Shown: positions 50,370 through 59,308 of the stretch, piece after piece
Numbering within the stretch: position 1 is the stretch's first letter
Layout: each line of letters begins with the position of its first letter
Origin: Bacteroidota bacterium
Lineage (GTDB): Bacteria > Bacteroidota > Bacteroidia > Chitinophagales > LD1
NCBI GenBank assembly: GCA_018267365.1
Contig: JAFDYQ010000011.1
Span: 1 to 64,000 of the forward strand
Length of the DNA stretch: 64,000 bases
Direction of reading: 5' to 3'
Notes under the pieces: generated by a model
Databases searched by the model: none
What the model saw: only the letters and a program-made list of their open reading frames with translations
Told to the model about the DNA's origin: nothing
Position numbers and translations under genes: made by a program

Positions 50370-50873
50370 ATGAGTGCTGTAGATCTCATTTTTGGCATCG
50401 GGGCGGAGCAGCTCACCACGGAGCAGATGCTGGCGCGGGCACTGGTGGTATTTTTTGCCGGCTGGGTATTGATACGTTTCGCGGGGGTGCGTACACTGGG
50501 GCGTGTCACTGCCTTTGACCAGCTCACGCTCCTCATCATAGGCTCTATACTGGGCCGGTCTGTGATATCCGGTCAGAATTTCTTTGGCTGCCTGGCGGCG
50601 TCGCTGCTCATCACGCTGCTGCAGCGTATCATGTCGTGGCTCATGTATCGCAGCAAGGCCGTAGGCAAAATATTCAAGGGCCGGCCCATACCGCTGATGC
50701 GGCACGGACGGATGGATGAGCGCAATATGGCCCGCACGCTGGTGACCAATGAAGACATAGATGAAGCGCTGCACACCCACCTGCAGCGCGAGGATATAGA
50801 GGGCGTACAGGATATCTACCTGGAGCGCTCCGGCCACATCAGCTTTATCAAAAAACAATCAGATAAAAAATAA
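50370..50873 (+). CDS. DUF421 (YetF-type) membrane protein
   Basis: A 167-residue protein with an N-terminal membrane region of about three helices (RALVVFFAGWVLIRF, then FDQLTLLIIGSILGRSV) and a soluble C-terminal DUF421 domain (RPIPLMRHGRMDERNMARTLVTNEDI and related). I used the ATG at 50370, because the upstream in-frame ATG at 50313 gives an extra, non-membrane leader. It is 2 bp upstream of the SDR gene, so the two are co-transcribed. The function of DUF421 is unknown, though it is stress-associated in other bacteria. Confidence 0.8.
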   Translation: MSAVDLIFGIGAEQLTTEQMLARALVVFFAGWVLIRFAGVRTLGRVTAFDQLTLLIIGSILGRSVISGQNFFGCLAASLLITLLQRIMSWLMYRSKAVGKIFKGRPIPLMRHGRMDERNMARTLVTNEDIDEALHTHLQREDIEGVQDIYLERSGHISFIKKQSDKK

Positions 50874-50875
50874 TA

Positions 50876-51739
50876 ATGAACAGCAAGAAACCCAAAGGCG
50901 TACCTGCGCAGCATCAGGACGTACAGCCCGGCCATGAAGCGGCCATGACACCGGAACCCATATACATACGGCGCAGCTATGTAGGTAGCGGCAAGCTAAT
51001 GGGCCACACCGCTATCATCACAGGCGGGGATAGCGGTATAGGGCGGGCAGTGGCTGTACACTTTGCCAAGGAGGGCTGCGATGTGGCCATAGCCTATCTG
51101 AGCGAGCACAAGGACGCCCGCGAGACGCAAAGGCTGGTGCAGGACTGTGGCCGCCGCTGCCTGCTGATAGAGGGCGACCTGACCGACCTTGCCTTTTGCC
51201 GCAAGGTGGTGAGCCGGACGCTGAAGGAATTTGGCCGTATAGATGTGCTGGTCAATAATGCGGGCGAGCAGCGCTATCAGGAAGATTTTGAGAAGATCAC
51301 ACACAGGCAGCTCACTAAGACTTTTGACACCAATATCATAGCCATGATCGCCCTGACCCAGCAGGTACTGCCACACCTGCCGGCGGGTGGCGCCATAGTC
51401 AATACGACCTCTGTGACGGCCTATCGCGGCAGTGACCATATCATAGACTATGCTGCCAGCAAGGGGGCGATCCTGGCCTTCACCCGGTCTCTCAGCGCCA
51501 ATCTGGTAGACAAAAAGATCCGTGTGAATGGCGTAGCACCGGGGCCGATATGGACACCCTTTATCCCCAGTACTTTCCCGCCGGAGGAGGTAAAGAAATT
51601 TGGAAAAGACCAGCCCATGAAGAGGCCGGGGCAACCCTCAGAGGTGGCACCCTGCTATGTCTTTCTGGCATGTGAGGACTCCAGCTACATGACCGGCCAG
51701 GTACTGCATCCTAATGGCGGTGAGATAGTAGGAGGCTGA
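50876..51739 (+). CDS. SDR-family oxidoreductase (YhdF/GolD-like)
   Basis: A 287-residue short-chain dehydrogenase with a 40-residue Pro/Gly-rich N-terminal extension. TGGDSGIG at 49-56 is the cofactor motif, NNAG lies at 127-130, and the catalytic YAASK at 192-196 is preceded by a Ser in NTTSV. The extension and motifs fit the 'general stress protein 39' or YhdF-like group. The substrate is unknown, and NADP(H) or NAD(H) use is unresolved. It shares a transcript with the DUF421 gene, and a ferritin-like stress gene follows after 221 bp in which I see nothing. Confidence 0.88.
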   Translation: MNSKKPKGVPAQHQDVQPGHEAAMTPEPIYIRRSYVGSGKLMGHTAIITGGDSGIGRAVAVHFAKEGCDVAIAYLSEHKDARETQRLVQDCGRRCLLIEGDLTDLAFCRKVVSRTLKEFGRIDVLVNNAGEQRYQEDFEKITHRQLTKTFDTNIIAMIALTQQVLPHLPAGGAIVNTTSVTAYRGSDHIIDYAASKGAILAFTRSLSANLVDKKIRVNGVAPGPIWTPFIPSTFPPEEVKKFGKDQPMKRPGQPSEVAPCYVFLACEDSSYMTGQVLHPNGGEIVGG

Positions 51740-51960
51740 GCTGTGTTAGCATTTCCTCATTCAAGCAAATAGCTCCTCAAACCGGCCATACTGCGTACAG
51801 ATGAGGTATACAGGTGACTGAGGTAACATATTGAGGCTAATGGCTTTTTAGTATGACAATTTTTATAAGGCTATGGGAAAGGTAACGAGGCACAGCATTA
51901 GTACAGGAGTATGCCGCGAGATGCAGGCATCTCATTTATCATCATAAAAAACCTAAACAC

Positions 51961-52524
51961 ATGAAAGGCACAAAACCGGCTACGACGATAGCCAAGCAAA
52001 ACAACACAGCGAGCAAGCTGCACAAACTATTTGAAGATATGCTGAAGGATATCTACTGGGCAGAGAAGGCGCTGCTCAAGGCGATACCCAAGATGATCAA
52101 AAACGCCACTCATGAGGATCTGAAGCAGGGCCTCAGCGACCACCTGGAGGAGACCAAGGGCCAGGTAGAGCGCCTGGAGCAGATATTCGAGCAGCTGGGC
52201 AAAAAGGCCACTGCCAAGAAGTGCCTCGCCATGGAGGGCCTGATCAAAGAGGCCGAAGAGATCATGGAGGAAAACGATGAAGGTGCCATGCGCGATGCGG
52301 GTATCATAGCTGCCGGCCAGAAGGTAGAGCACTATGAGATAGCTACGTACGGTACACTCCTGACCTTTGCACAGATACTGGACCTGCAGGATGCGGTGCC
52401 GCTGCTGGAGGAGACACTCGACGAGGAGAAAGGTGCGGACGAAAAGCTGACCGATGTGGCAGAGGCTGCTATCAACCTGGAGGCTGCCGAGGAGCAAGAA
52501 GAAGAAGAGGAGGAGGAAGACTAA
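51961..52524 (+). CDS. YciE/DUF892 ferritin-like protein
   Basis: A 187-residue ferritin-like four-helix protein of the DUF892 group (LHKLFEDMLKDIYWAEKALLKAI, and the conserved HYEIATYGTLLTFA). Carboxylate and His residues of the di-iron-type site are present. It ends in a long Glu-rich tail (EEQEEEEEEED), unusual for the family. Members are induced by osmotic or stationary-phase stress; their enzymatic role is unclear. A strong terminator follows directly. Confidence 0.85.
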   Translation: MKGTKPATTIAKQNNTASKLHKLFEDMLKDIYWAEKALLKAIPKMIKNATHEDLKQGLSDHLEETKGQVERLEQIFEQLGKKATAKKCLAMEGLIKEAEEIMEENDEGAMRDAGIIAAGQKVEHYEIATYGTLLTFAQILDLQDAVPLLEETLDEEKGADEKLTDVAEAAINLEAAEEQEEEEEEED

Positions 52525-52546
52525 AAAAGTTAGTTAGCCAGATGGG

Positions 52547-52578
52547 GCGGGAGCGGTCATGCTGCTCCCGCTTTTTTT
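52547..52578 (+). terminator. Terminator of the DUF892 gene
   Basis: GCGGGAGC and GCTCCCGC form an 8-bp stem with a 9-nt loop, followed by seven T residues. It overlaps the last codon of the split gene on the other strand. Confidence 0.87.
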
Positions 52579-52863
52579 ATGGCCGCCTGCGGCGAAAGAC
52601 ATACTCCGATCCATTTTGGAGCACCATGTCATAGCCCTTGTCATTGAGGTAGTGGAAGCAGTGAAACTTAGCCAGCTGTAGGTAGGATCCCCTGCGCGCG
52701 GGCACTGTATCTCGCGTCATGCCTCCATGACCATCATCATAGCATATGTGCCCCAGAAACTAGCGTCGATATCGAGCAGCGCATAGTCGTAGCGCAGTGT
52801 ATCTTGCGCATGGATACAATAGAAACCCAGAATGAATGCTGAAGAGAAAAGTAGTTTTTTCAT
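52577..52863 (-). pseudogene. Split gene: two overlapping frames that look like one frameshifted protein
   Basis: The first frame (52717-52863) encodes a signal peptide and LRYDYALLDIDASFWGTYAM, then stops in MEA. A second frame (52577-52720) overlaps it by ATGA, one base back, and continues with SYLQLAKFHCFHYLNDKGYD and SEYVFRRRRP. Joined by a -1 shift they give a protein of about 95 residues that resembles small exported Bacteroidota proteins (pattern YxYxxL...LNYMNxxGWE...YHYLLRR). Either a frameshift broke the gene, or the shift is programmed, or there is a sequence error. No slippery heptamer is obvious. Confidence 0.55.
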
Positions 52864-52963
52864 AAGCCGTGCGGTTTCTGCCAAAGGTAAATCAACGGTG
52901 GCGAGGCCGCAAAAGATTAACACCTCTTGCGCAAAATGAATGCGCCTGAGATGCTCCGGCACA

Positions 52964-53848
52964 CTACCGCTCCTGCTGTAGCTGGCGGCGGGCTTCTTTC
53001 ATCATCTCCAGCTCTGTGGTATCTACAGTGGGGAAGTGGAGGTCCATCTGCTCCAGCTCGTGGCTGATGATCTCGCCGCACAGCAGGTGGGTGTACCATT
53101 TGTCGTCTGCCGGTATCACATACCACGGTGCATCGGCGCGGCTGCAGTGGCGTATGGCATCCTGATAGGCGCGCTGGTAGTCGTCCCAGTATTCACGCTC
53201 CTTGATATCAGCAGAGCTAAACTTCCAGTGTTTGTCCTTATTGTCCAGCCGCTCCAGAAAGCGCTTGCGCTGCTCATCGCGGCTCAGGTGCAGAAAGAAT
53301 TTGATCACGCGCGTACCGTTTTGTACGATCACGTCTTCAAAGTTATTGATCTGCTGGTAGCGCTGGCTCCAGAATTTCTTGTCTACTTTCTTCACGCTGT
53401 CTATCCCCGGCACATGCTCTGCCAGTACGATCTCGGGGTGCACCTTTGAGATCAGCACATTCTCGTAGTGAGACCTGTTGAAGATCACTATCTGTCCATG
53501 CTCGGGCAGCTTCAGGTAGTGGCGCCAGAGGTAGCTGTGCTCCAGCTCCAGGCTGGTGGGATGCTTGAAGCTGTATACCTGTAGCCCCTGCGGGTTTACC
53601 CCATTCATGATATGGCGCACGAGGCTGTCCTTGCCCGCGCTGTCCATACCCTGCAGGATGATGAGCATAGACTGCCGGTTCTCGGCGTAGAGCTTGTACT
53701 GCAGGTCGGCGATCTTTTTCTTGTACTTCATCTCGCGCTCCAGCAGCACATCGTCTTTGGGGCGATCCATAGGTGCGCCGGTGCGGTACCTGTCCAGTTT
53801 GAAACCTTTGCCGTCTTTGATGCGGTATTTTTTCCAGTCGATGGTCAT
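52964..53848 (-). CDS. ppk2: Polyphosphate kinase 2 family protein
   Basis: A 294-residue PPK2 with Walker A GMDSAGKDS at 67-75, the conserved FNRSHYENVL (near 124-133) and the helical lid containing ERFLERLDNKDKHWKFS. PPK2 enzymes transfer phosphate between polyphosphate and nucleotides. Which nucleotide (AMP, ADP or GDP) is used cannot be told reliably, although the single-domain length and the QGMDSAGKD motif suggest class I or III. It is preceded by a heptamer-rich gap and followed by the split gene. Confidence 0.9.
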   Translation of the reverse strand: MTIDWKKYRIKDGKGFKLDRYRTGAPMDRPKDDVLLEREMKYKKKIADLQYKLYAENRQSMLIILQGMDSAGKDSLVRHIMNGVNPQGLQVYSFKHPTSLELEHSYLWRHYLKLPEHGQIVIFNRSHYENVLISKVHPEIVLAEHVPGIDSVKKVDKKFWSQRYQQINNFEDVIVQNGTRVIKFFLHLSRDEQRKRFLERLDNKDKHWKFSSADIKEREYWDDYQRAYQDAIRHCSRADAPWYVIPADDKWYTHLLCGEIISHELEQMDLHFPTVDTTELEMMKEARRQLQQER

Positions 53849-53884
53849 GAGATAGTATTAAGTATTTAGACAAATGCGTATGCG

Positions 53885-53950
53885 GTAGTGAGTAGTGTAT
53901 ATTGAGTAGTGAGATAATGCCTGGTCCACTGTCTACGGTCGACAGTCCAC
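53885..53950. repeat. Heptamer arrays GTAGTGA and GGTCCAC/GGTCGAC
   Basis: At 53885-53912, GTAGTGA GTAGTGT ATATTGA GTAGTGA runs in 7-bp phase. At 53923-53950, GGTCCAC TGTCTAC GGTCGAC AGTCCAC runs in 7-bp phase. The second array belongs to the same family as the one at 28523-28543. Confidence 0.75.
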
Positions 53951-53995
53951 GAAACGAGGACTAGTTGCTGCGTCCCGTTGACAGCTGATGATGAA

Positions 53996-54361
53996 TTATT
54001 TCAAAAACAATACCAATGCCAGCCCTATCAGTGCGGGTAGCGCCTGTATGTAAAAGATGCTGCGCTGCGCCGTAATAGCGCCGTAGATGCCCGCCACAGC
54101 CACACAGCCGAGAAAGAACTCTCCCACATACACTGACCACGCCGGATCACCTATGAGCAGTGACCAGATGAGGCCTGCAGACAGGAAACCATTGTACAGG
54201 CCCTGATTGGCGGCGAGGGCTTTGGTAGGAGGGAAGAGTTCCGGTTTTAGCGAGCGGAAAGTCTTGGGCCCGCGTGTGGTCCAGGCAAACATCTCCAGCC
54301 ACAGGATGTAGATGTGCTCTACAGCTACGATACCTACCATGATCTTTGCTATGAGGTGCAT
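53996..54361 (-). CDS. DUF1304 membrane protein
   Basis: A 121-residue protein with four hydrophobic helices (about 4-24, 52-70, 77-95 and 102-120) and the DUF1304-like motifs EHIYILWLEMFAW and NQGLYNGFLSAGLIW. The function is unknown. It is a lone leftward gene next to an A/C-rich repeat. Confidence 0.8.
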   Translation of the reverse strand: MHLIAKIMVGIVAVEHIYILWLEMFAWTTRGPKTFRSLKPELFPPTKALAANQGLYNGFLSAGLIWSLLIGDPAWSVYVGEFFLGCVAVAGIYGAITAQRSIFYIQALPALIGLALVLFLK

Positions 54362-54714
54362 GGGTGTTTTGGTTTAGTGCAGGTACAAGATAGGGAAATA
54401 TCCAGACGTGAGATGTGATACATGGAACAATGACGAGGAACCGCAAAGAACGCAGAGAACGCAAAGGGGATTTTTAAATAAATCATAATTAGCGCGTCAT
54501 TCCCAGCCATTGCTGGTCGCCTGACCTGCAACAAACTCCTGGCGCGGATATGCGAATCTCATTTGCAGGCGTGAGGGACCCTATCAGCAAAAGTGGCGCC
54601 CTTATGTCGCGTCGTTGGTCAGCGGCCAACGACGGCGGGGGAGACGTGAGCATGCTTATCCAGCCTGAAACGGGTGTTTCAGATCACAAGCGGTCCTTTA
54701 CTGATCTACGAAAA
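54362..54714. other. Intergenic region with repeats and a hairpin
   Basis: About 350 bp. It has an ACGCAAAGA-type short repeat near 54433-54463 and a perfect 9-bp stem, CGTCGTTGG (54610-54618) with CCAACGACG (54626-54634). The hairpin lies in a GC-rich patch. No protein gene is supported. Confidence 0.55.
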
Positions 54715-55077
54715 TTATTTCTTCCGCGCCGCAGCTCCGATGAGCTTTTTGTTCAGCGCCTTCTCTATGCGCTCCAGGCGCAGCTCCAGGGCGGTGAGTC
54801 GCTTCTCCTCTTTGGTAGAGGTGGGCATGCCCTTGCTGCCTGCCTTTGGCATAGTGCCTGTGAGCAGCCAGTGGCCATTGACATCAGAGTGCAGGCATAT
54901 GTTTTCACACATCACGAGGGTAGGCTGCAGGTCTTTGTAGGTCTCGGGATTCATCACCTTAGAGAGCGTGCTATAGTTATCGCCGGTGGCATTGACATAT
55001 GCCACGAGGTTGCGAAACTTTTTGTCACGGCCTACTATCTCTTCCATAGCTTTGATATATCTGTCGCGGATGCTCAT
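54715..55077 (-). CDS. Putative XRE-like DNA-binding protein
   Basis: A 120-residue protein from the Met at 55077. The N-terminal part (YIKAMEEIVGRDKKFRNLVAYV) and the middle (GDNYSTLSKVMNPETYKDLQPT, then HWLLTGTMPKAG) resemble helix-turn-helix repressors of the phage/XRE type, in which a 'WLLTG' motif follows the DNA-binding domain. The C-terminus is a Leu/Arg coiled-coil-like helix (LTALELRLERIEKAL). The assignment is by pattern only. Confidence 0.5.
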   Translation of the reverse strand: MSIRDRYIKAMEEIVGRDKKFRNLVAYVNATGDNYSTLSKVMNPETYKDLQPTLVMCENICLHSDVNGHWLLTGTMPKAGSKGMPTSTKEEKRLTALELRLERIEKALNKKLIGAAARKK

Positions 55078-55261
55078 GTGTCTATAGGTGGTTTTTTGCA
55101 AATATAGGAAAGAATAGGAATTTGACATCAGTGCATCCTATCTGCGTAAAACATATTGCCACCTACGACCAGCATCAGCTCAAAAAAAATCCCGTATGCT
55201 GCGCGGTTTACTATTTGGAAAAGCCGCAACTTTGCCATACACCATATCTACCACCCCTCCC

Positions 55262-55900
55262 ATGCAAATGAAACGTATCCTGGCCGCCATCGCGATCCTG
55301 GTTGTACTGATAGTAGCAGTGCTGACCTGGTGCGACCACGCAGTGAAGACTGCGGCAAAAGGCCGCTTGTATACGGATACTGCCAGCCTGCCCTACCGCC
55401 GCAGCGGCCTGCTGCTGGGCACAGCCAAATACATAAACGGTACGCACCTCAATCCCTACTACTACTATCGCATAGAAGCTGCTGCCGCACTGCTGAAAAG
55501 TGGCAAGATCAGCTACCTGATCATCAGCGGGGACAATAGCCGCAAGGACTATGACGAGCCCTCTGATATGCGCGCGGACCTCATAGCGCGTGGCGCAGAC
55601 TCTACACATATCTACCTGGACTATGCCGGCTTCCGCACCTTTGACTCGATGCGGCGCGCGCGGGAGGTATTCGGCCAGGATTCTGTCACAGTCATCTCGC
55701 AGCTCTTTCATGATGAGCGGGCGCTCTACATCGCGCAGCGCGAGGGTATCGATGCCATAGGCTACTGTGCACGTGACATATCGGTGCGCGCCGGCATCCG
55801 CACACAGCTGCGTGAGCGTTTTGCGCGCGTCAAGGTCTTTGTAGATTATATCATAGGCCAGGAGCCAAAGTTCCTTGGAAAGAAGATAGTGGTGGGGTAA
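55262..55900 (+). CDS. SanA/YdcF-like DUF218 membrane protein
   Basis: A 212-residue protein with an N-terminal membrane anchor (about 5-25) and a DUF218 domain (LLLGTAKYINGTHLNPYYYYR, YLIISGDNSRKDYDEPSDM, VISQLFHDERALYIAQ). SanA-like proteins affect envelope permeability. I chose the ATG at 55262; a Met two codons later is equivalent. An AACTTTGCC element upstream is a weak -7 match. Confidence 0.85.
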   Translation: MQMKRILAAIAILVVLIVAVLTWCDHAVKTAAKGRLYTDTASLPYRRSGLLLGTAKYINGTHLNPYYYYRIEAAAALLKSGKISYLIISGDNSRKDYDEPSDMRADLIARGADSTHIYLDYAGFRTFDSMRRAREVFGQDSVTVISQLFHDERALYIAQREGIDAIGYCARDISVRAGIRTQLRERFARVKVFVDYIIGQEPKFLGKKIVVG

Positions 55901-56040
55901 TACAGATAAGAGACATCAGACGATAGACTGTACGGCGCTTTGCGCTGCGCGCAAAACCAATGTACGGCAGATAACATGGACTTATAGAATCTTTGAAATA
56001 AGGTTACACTCGTATTACCTTACACCTGGTGTCTGCTGTC

Positions 56041-57012
56041 TCAGCCCTCGGCCATCTGCTCATACTGCCTGCGATGTTTGGCGGCTGCCTCTTTATCGCC
56101 CAGTGTCGTAGCCAGGCGCTCGAGGTCTGAGAGGATCACGAGCTGCAGGCTGCGCGTATGGCTGATAAAGGCATAGTCACGGCTGGCCAGCAGGTTCTCA
56201 TAGGCGCGGATGTGTGCGCCCTGGCGCTCATAGTGGGCAAAGAGGTTGTAGTAGCTATTGGCTATATCGGGATAGCTGCCCAGGCGCAGGCGCATATCCA
56301 GTGCCGAGCGCAGATAGGTCTCCGCTATCTCATATTCTCCCATGTTGGTATAGCAGAGGCCTATATTGCTCAGTACAGCGGCACGGTTAGTGATGCCCGT
56401 CTCATCTGCCAGCAGCGCCTCTGCCTGCTGGTAGTGTGCGAGTGCTGGCTCCACTTTGCCCTGGCCAAAGTAAGCATTGCCACAGCCCATCAGGCAGACA
56501 CCCTTGCGGGTATGCCACTGTGTAGGGGCCAGCGCCTCCAGTGCGCGCTCCAGATAGAGCAGTGTACCCTCGGCACTGCCGCCGGACTGCTGGTGATTCA
56601 TAGCCAGGTCGTGCAGGATGTCTGAGAGCAGTGCGCGCATCTCTTCTGTAGCCTCTGCCCGCAGGCACCGCTGCTCGGCGCGCAGCAGGTACTCACGCCC
56701 GTGTGCGTAGCGCATCTGCAGCGTATAGCAGCGGCCTATGATGGCCTCATGGCCTGCTACCTGCACCGGCGAGCCATCGGCCCCATAGCGGCGTATAGCA
56801 TCCTGAGATAGCTGTATACTGCGCGTGTAGTCTGTCTGGAAAACCATGGCTGCCCAGCTGTCACTGAGCAGGAGGCCCAGCCGGGTATCGGCGTCCTCTA
56901 CGTCATGGAAGGAGGCATGGAGCATGGCGAGATTCTGCAGGGCAGTGGCAGTCTTGAGCCTGACCTGCTCCCTATTGGCCGCTATGAGCCGCTGTATATG
57001 GCCGTGATCCAT
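56041..57012 (-). CDS. TPR-repeat protein, paralogue 1
   Basis: A 323-residue protein from Met 57012 (MDHGHIQRLIAANREQVRLK). The N-terminal helical region is shared by all three paralogues (TALQNLAMLHASFHD), and tetratricopeptide units follow (for example AVLSNIGLCYTNMGEYEIAETYLRSAL). It aligns along its whole length with the genes at 57066-58052 and 60215-61189. No enzymatic domain is present. TPRs suggest a partner-binding role, but the partner is unknown. Confidence 0.78.
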   Translation of the reverse strand: MDHGHIQRLIAANREQVRLKTATALQNLAMLHASFHDVEDADTRLGLLLSDSWAAMVFQTDYTRSIQLSQDAIRRYGADGSPVQVAGHEAIIGRCYTLQMRYAHGREYLLRAEQRCLRAEATEEMRALLSDILHDLAMNHQQSGGSAEGTLLYLERALEALAPTQWHTRKGVCLMGCGNAYFGQGKVEPALAHYQQAEALLADETGITNRAAVLSNIGLCYTNMGEYEIAETYLRSALDMRLRLGSYPDIANSYYNLFAHYERQGAHIRAYENLLASRDYAFISHTRSLQLVILSDLERLATTLGDKEAAAKHRRQYEQMAEG

Positions 57013-57065
57013 GGTGTGCCGGTATGGGTGTGATAGAGGGCACAAGGTAGTGAAAAAAAGAGGTA

Positions 57066-58052
57066 TCAGGCAGCGATATCTGCTTTGATCTCCATAAAGG
57101 AGGCATGATGGCCCGCGGCGGCAGCCTGGTCTCCCAGGGCGGCGGCCATGCTCTTCAGCTCCTCCAGTATGAGGGTCTGCAGGCCGCGGTGCTGGCTCAC
57201 GAGCGCATAGTCACGGCCTATGATCATAGTGTCGTAGGCGCGCCGGTGCTCACCGCGTGCCTGGTATAGCTTGCCCAGGTTGTAGTACGTATTGGATATC
57301 TCCCAGTAGGTGCCGAGGCGGGTGCGCATATCCAGTGCGCGGTCCAGGCAGTCCTGCGCCTGGTCAAAAAGGCCCATGCGGCCATAGCAGGAGCCCATAT
57401 TGCAGAGCACGGTAGCGATATTGCAGCGGTTGTCTACCTCCTCAAAGAGTGCCAGCGCCTGCTGGTGATGGTCGAGCGCAGCGGCCAGGTCGCCCCGGCG
57501 GCCCAGCACATTGGCCATGCCCATGAGGCACACGCCGCGGCGGTTGACCTGCACGCCCTCGGGCAGCAGCTCCAGGGCGCGGTGCAGATAGGTCATGGTC
57601 TGCTCGTCATCTCCGTCGGAGTAGTAGTTGAGCATGGCCAGGTTTTGCAGGATGTCTATGCGCAGTCCCATCAGGTCGTCATTTGATTCTCCGTTTTCGC
57701 CAAAGGCGATATGCTCTGCCGCCCGCAGCTGCTCCAGTGCATCATCATAGCGCATCATATAGGTATAGCAGCGGCCCGCCAGTGACCTGTGGGCGGCCAG
57801 CAGCTGCTGGTAGGGCGTATGGCTGTAGCGGCTGATCATCTGCTCAGAGATGGCTATACCACGTGCATAGTCCGAGTTGAAGAGCATGGCGGCCTCGCTG
57901 CTATTCAGCGCGAGGGCCAGGACGCACTCCTCATCCTCCATATGGCCAAAGCTTTTGTGCAGCATGGCGAGATTCTGTACAGCTATATTGCTGCGCAGTT
58001 TGATATATTGCCGGTTAGCACTGATCATATCTAGTACCTGCAAACGATCCAT
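57066..58052 (-). CDS. TPR-repeat protein, paralogue 2
   Basis: A 328-residue protein with the same architecture as its neighbour: MDRLQVLDMISANRQYIKLR at the start, then TPR units (TVLCNMGSCYGRMGLFDQAQDCLDRALDMR). It lies 53 bp upstream of paralogue 1 on the same strand, and an AraC regulator faces it divergently across a 288-bp gap with promoter potential. Tandem duplication is evident. Confidence 0.8.
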   Translation of the reverse strand: MDRLQVLDMISANRQYIKLRSNIAVQNLAMLHKSFGHMEDEECVLALALNSSEAAMLFNSDYARGIAISEQMISRYSHTPYQQLLAAHRSLAGRCYTYMMRYDDALEQLRAAEHIAFGENGESNDDLMGLRIDILQNLAMLNYYSDGDDEQTMTYLHRALELLPEGVQVNRRGVCLMGMANVLGRRGDLAAALDHHQQALALFEEVDNRCNIATVLCNMGSCYGRMGLFDQAQDCLDRALDMRTRLGTYWEISNTYYNLGKLYQARGEHRRAYDTMIIGRDYALVSQHRGLQTLILEELKSMAAALGDQAAAAGHHASFMEIKADIAA

Positions 58053-58328
58053 GGCGCTGAGATTAATTAAATGTTATGCAATACATCGAATATACGCAAT
58101 ACATCCCGTGAGGTTTTGCCACCTATGCACATATACCGTCCTAGACAAAATACACTTTGTAACAAGTCGCGTTCTGTCAGGTTTTGACGGTAAAAACTTA
58201 AATTTTTTAGGGCAAACACTGCCCGAAAGATGAGGGGCGCCGTGTTTTTAACGGGCGGCTTCGGGCGGTAGGCGGCACGCCCCGCAGATGCCGGACTACC
58301 CGGCCAGATGTATTTAGTTTGAATATCT

Positions 58329-58336
58329 TACTTTTG
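58329..58336 (+). promoter_or_regulatory. Putative -7 element of the AraC-family gene
   Basis: TACTTTTG fits TAnnTTTG. It ends 4 bp before the ATG, so the transcript would have almost no leader. No clear -33 TTG is seen at the expected distance. Confidence 0.35.
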
Positions 58337-58340
58337 CAGC

Positions 58341-59222
58341 ATGGCCAAAAAGCAGACGGACGCTATAGCGCGGCTACCGGATTTTGCAGAGCTGCGGCTG
58401 CACGGTTTCAAAGTGCACGCCATTCCCCGGCATATCGCGCCTACGGTAGTACGGGGCAGGCGTGATTTCTACAAGATGGGCCTGGTCACCGGAGATATGA
58501 CGATGCTGTATGGCGATAAGCCGGTAGAGCTGACAGGCAGCACGCTTTTCTTTGTCAATCCTCACGTGCCGCATACGGTGGTCAGGCGCTCCCGAAAGAT
58601 AAGCGGGTATGCCTGCCTTTTCACGGAGGCATTTATAGCGGGCAGGGAGCGGACTGATATACTGCAAAACTCGCCGCTGACCAATACTGCGATGCCACCG
58701 GCCATTTCATTGGATCCTCATCACACGGCATTTGTAGAAAACATTTTCCGCAAAATGATGGCCACGCAGCAGGGGAGCTACGCGCACAAGGGCGATGTGC
58801 TGCGCAGCTGCCTGGAGCTGCTGCTGCACGAGGCCCGTAGCCTGCAGCCGCCTACAGGCACCGCACAGCGCAGCGGCGCTACACGTATCAGCCATCTCTT
58901 TCACGAGCTGCTGGAGGGGCAGTTTCCCATAGACCATCCGGGGCATCCCCTCAGACTGCGTACGCCGCAGGATTTTGCCGAAGGCCTGTCCGTGCATGTC
59001 AACTACCTGAACCGCGCAGTAAAAGAAGCGACCGGCAAGCCCACCTCTGCCCACATAGCAGAGCGTATACTGGCAGAGGCCAAAGCGCTGCTGCTCTACA
59101 CAGACTGGAGCGTAGCTGATATTGCGTATGCGCTGGGTTTTGAGTATCCTACTTATTTCAATAACTACTATAAGAAGATGACCGGCACCACGCCGCTCTC
59201 CCTGCGCCGGCAGCAGGTTTGA
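58341..59222 (+). CDS. AraC-family transcriptional regulator
   Basis: A 293-residue regulator. The N-terminal cupin-like sensing domain (about 25-160, containing SGSTLFFVNPHVPHTV-like residues) is followed by the two-HTH AraC domain (about 200-285), including EATGKPTSAHIAERILAEAK and WSVADIAYALGFEYPTYF. The ligand is unknown. It faces the TPR gene pair and lies 86 bp upstream of the epimerase-like gene, so it may control either. Confidence 0.87.
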   Translation: MAKKQTDAIARLPDFAELRLHGFKVHAIPRHIAPTVVRGRRDFYKMGLVTGDMTMLYGDKPVELTGSTLFFVNPHVPHTVVRRSRKISGYACLFTEAFIAGRERTDILQNSPLTNTAMPPAISLDPHHTAFVENIFRKMMATQQGSYAHKGDVLRSCLELLLHEARSLQPPTGTAQRSGATRISHLFHELLEGQFPIDHPGHPLRLRTPQDFAEGLSVHVNYLNRAVKEATGKPTSAHIAERILAEAKALLLYTDWSVADIAYALGFEYPTYFNNYYKKMTGTTPLSLRRQQV

Positions 59223-59308
59223 TTTTTATACTTTTTGGATTGAATATCGTTATCTCCCGCCTGCGGGCATGCTGCATCTTTGCATCTCACAAATCAAAAC
59301 GCTAAAAC

